Source: Streptomyces sp. WM6378 (lineage in GTDB: Bacteria > Actinomycetota > Actinomycetes > Streptomycetales > Streptomycetaceae). From it: a DNA stretch of 13,419 nt. The stretch lies in contig NZ_LGDD01000041.1 of the NCBI RefSeq assembly GCF_001279695.1, positions 1 through 13,419 on the forward strand. Reading direction: 5' to 3'. The notes beneath the pieces are model-generated. The model was not told where the DNA came from, searched no databases, and saw only the letters and a list, made by a program, of their open reading frames with translations. Position 1 is the first letter of the stretch. The number at the start of each line of letters is the position of its first letter. Made by a program: the position numbers and the translations under genes. This document shows positions 12,239 to 13,419 of this stretch, piece by piece.

Positions 12239-12549
12239 GGCCCCTTCCGTTCCTCCTGCTGACAGTGAGCGGCTCCATCATCGGTGCCCTGGGTGCGCGG
12301 CGGGGCCGTACAGTCGACTGGGAGTCCGCAGCCAGTTCCAATGGCTGCGGACTCCCTTGTCGTCTGCGGTGATTCAGACGGCCTTCGTGCCGCTGCGGGC
12401 CCTGACCCAGCTCGGTGAGCTGTCCGGCGACCGCCGCGCCCTGTACGGCACCGTCCTGTAGCGGGTGTCCCGCCGGGATGGCCGGGCATCGCTGGTGGGT
12501 GCGGGCAGTGACGTGGTGTGGCTGGCCCCGCGCCGGGCGGTCACCGCCG
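12239..12549. other. intergenic region with strong hairpin, no gene
   Basis: The region contains the perfect 14-bp hairpin at 12320-12356. A plus-strand frame ending FVPLRALTQLGELSGDRRAL and a stop at about 12461 resembles a protein C-terminus but has no start beyond the hairpin. I do not call it. Confidence 0.4.
12320..12356. terminator. perfect 14-bp stem-loop terminator
   Basis: GGGAGTCCGCAGCC (12320-12333) pairs without mismatch with GGCTGCGGACTCCC (12343-12356) around a 9-base loop, followed on the plus strand by TTGTCGTCT. It lies between two minus-strand genes, about 190 bp beyond the stop of the secreted peptide at 12550 and 80 bp before the next start. It could isolate the two, or terminate a plus-strand transcript whose gene is lost. 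Confidence 0.75.
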
Positions 12550-12795
12550 TCACTCGTCGGTGCAGAGGACTTGGTCCCGAGTGATTTGTACGGGGCGGGC
12601 GCCGGGGTGGCAGTCGCGGGGGATGTACCGGCCTTGGGCGCAGGTATAGAACCCCTGCTCTCCGACGGACATGGCTCCTTCCCGCTGGCAGGACCCGAAC
12701 GGGGTGGGGTGGGGTGTTGCTGCGCTCGGGGTGGACAGGGGGATGACGGCTGCGCCGGCCAGGAGCAGGGCGGTGACGATCGGGCGGACACGCAT
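12550..12795 (-). CDS. small secreted cysteine-containing protein (81 aa)
   Basis: This 81-residue precursor has a classical signal peptide (MRVR, hydrophobic 6-20, cleavage likely after about residue 25 in STPSAA). The mature part of about 55 residues has four cysteines (C36, C52, C62, C78), enough for two disulfides, and the segment GEQGFYTCAQGRYIPRDCHP. AGGAGA lies six bases before the ATG at 12795. The spacing C-x15-C-x9-C-x15-C, with an aromatic-Thr-Cys and a Cys-x-Pro-Gly turn, is loosely like small chitin-binding or inhibitor folds, but I cannot assign it. The next upstream gene on the same strand also encodes a secreted peptide 71 bp away, so the two may be co-transcribed. Confidence 0.7.
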   Translation of the reverse strand: MRVRPIVTALLLAGAAVIPLSTPSAATPHPTPFGSCQREGAMSVGEQGFYTCAQGRYIPRDCHPGARPVQITRDQVLCTDE

Positions 12796-12866
12796 CGGGA
12801 TTCTCCTGTTCTCGTGGGATGGGGTGCCGGTCTAACGCGGGGTGACTGTCAGGGACTTCGTCGGCG

Positions 12867-13031
12867 TTATCTGAGGCCTCCGAGTGCGGTGACGGTTTGG
12901 ATGACGTACCCGGCGACGGTGGGGAGGTCGACGGCGGGGGCAGCGGCCGGGGCTCCGTCGGCTGATGCGGTGGTGGTGGCGAGGCCGAGGACGCAGGCGG
13001 TTGCGAGGAGGACTGCGGCGGTGCGGCGCAT
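12867..13031 (-). CDS. small secreted peptide (54 aa)
   Basis: The 54-residue precursor starts MRRTAAVLLATACVLGLATT, a clear signal peptide with cleavage expected after ASA (residue 24). The mature peptide of about 30 residues is Ala/Pro-rich and then hydrophobic, VDLPTVAGYVIQTVTALGG, without cysteines. AGAGGAAA precedes the ATG at 13031 by nine bases. It resembles the many short secreted Streptomyces peptides of unknown role; the Val/Ile-rich tail could associate with surfaces, but the chaplin motif is absent. It is the first gene of a possible two-gene unit with the cysteine-containing protein. Confidence 0.65.
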   Translation of the reverse strand: MRRTAAVLLATACVLGLATTTASADGAPAAAPAVDLPTVAGYVIQTVTALGGLR

Positions 13032-13249
13032 GAGGCATTTCCTCTTGTAGTCGAGGTTTGAGTAGGTGACTGGTCCAAGCTGCCGTATGGCTGCTCAAGT
13101 TGGTGGATGGACACGCGCTGGGAACCCGAACGGGGGGCCGGTCTGGCAGCCGCAGAAGGCAAGCGGCGGCTACAGCGACGAGCCCCCATCCTGAGGAGTC
13201 ACGAACCGCGCGCCCTGCGCCCGGGTATGTGAGTACGAACCTGTCATCG
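13032..13249. other. upstream region of secreted peptide genes
   Basis: No gene is supported here. It should hold the promoter for the minus-strand peptide gene at 13031, but I see no clear -35/-10 pair. Confidence 0.35.
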
Positions 13250-13288
13250 CACCATCGCCGCGACCGTTGCCTGCCGACGGCGATGGTG
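13250..13288. terminator. perfect 11-bp stem-loop
   Basis: CACCATCGCCG (13250-13260) pairs perfectly with CGGCGATGGTG (13278-13288) around a 17-base loop. It lies 34 bp beyond a possible minus-strand stop codon at 13323, which would make it that gene's terminator. Confidence 0.65.
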
Positions 13289-13322
13289 GCGGGGCCGGGG
13301 GCAGGGTTTCCTCGGCGGTGTG

Positions 13323-13419
13323 TTACTGACCTTTCCGATGGGTTGTCGGGCTGGTGTCATCTGTAGGTGGCGAGAGGCCGGTGCCGTCGAGGCAGCCGTC
13401 GATGAGGTCTGGTGTGTGC
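13323..13419 (-). CDS. possible C-terminal end of a gene entering from the right
   Basis: A minus-strand frame from the window edge reads HTPDLIDGCLDGTGLSPPTD and then DTSPTTHRKGQ before a TAA at 13325-13323. Composition is plausible and a strong hairpin follows the stop, but only 31 residues are visible and no family can be named. Confidence 0.35.
   Translation of the reverse strand, partial: HTPDLIDGCLDGTGLSPPTDDTSPTTHRKGQ

Noticed and set aside
12369..12461. C-terminal gene fragment on the plus strand
   Set aside because: The reading FVPLRALTQLGELSGDRRAL looks protein-like, but there is no start, no homologue I can name and a strong hairpin just upstream.
12867..13031. Short chaplin
   Set aside because: The mature peptide lacks the chaplin cysteines and the GNxxNVCG-type core.

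Overview
The base composition (very high GC, G/C-rich third codon positions), the GTG starts, the GGAGG-type ribosome binding sites and the gene families present (monocupin quercetinase, LmeA/DUF2993 lipid-binding protein, actinobacterial class A PBP, secreted small proteins, ISL3 and IS5 transposase debris) all point to a Streptomyces or a close relative. The density of broken genes and transposase remnants is typical of an accessory or chromosome-arm region. Some frameshifts could instead be assembly errors, which cannot be decided from the sequence alone.

Layout. (1) Bases 79-1195 hold a divergent pair, a QueD-type quercetin 2,3-dioxygenase (-) and a MarR regulator (+), with a perfect 19-bp palindrome between them. 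(2) Bases 1258-2912 are debris: a decayed ISL3 transposase fragment cut off exactly at eight tandem CAACCAG heptamers, then the frameshifted 3' end of a VCBS/FG-GAP repeat protein. (3) Bases 3112-4707 hold two minus-strand genes: an LmeA-like membrane-anchored protein with a palindrome over its promoter, and a P-loop kinase-like protein. (4) Bases 4799-5608 hold an ISL3-type inverted-repeat end, an IS5-family transposase remnant, a coiled-coil protein whose GTG start overlaps the transposase stop, and a set of 11-bp phased direct repeats. (5) Bases 5676-7691 hold a class A penicillin-binding protein with an intact glycosyltransferase domain but altered SxN and KTG transpeptidase motifs, followed by a good terminator. 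(6) Bases 7692-9591 are again mostly broken: an old-yellow-enzyme pseudogene, an unidentified fragment, an ISL3 transposase C-terminus with its inverted repeat, and one small intact minus-strand gene. (7) Bases 9592-10986 hold a divergent TetR / nitroreductase pair with two matching 18-bp operators flanking the nitroreductase promoter. (8) Bases 11353-13419 hold small minus-strand genes (one membrane peptide, one frameshifted unknown protein, two secreted peptides, and perhaps the end of another gene), separated by strong hairpins.

Two self-contained regulatory circuits stand out: MarR/quercetinase and TetR/nitroreductase. Both are regulator-enzyme pairs with visible operators, plausibly for handling aromatic compounds. 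I do not see a clearly new multi-gene defence or biosynthetic system. The most unusual items are the PBP with degenerate transpeptidase motifs downstream of helically phased repeats, and the coiled-coil gene translationally coupled to an IS5 remnant.
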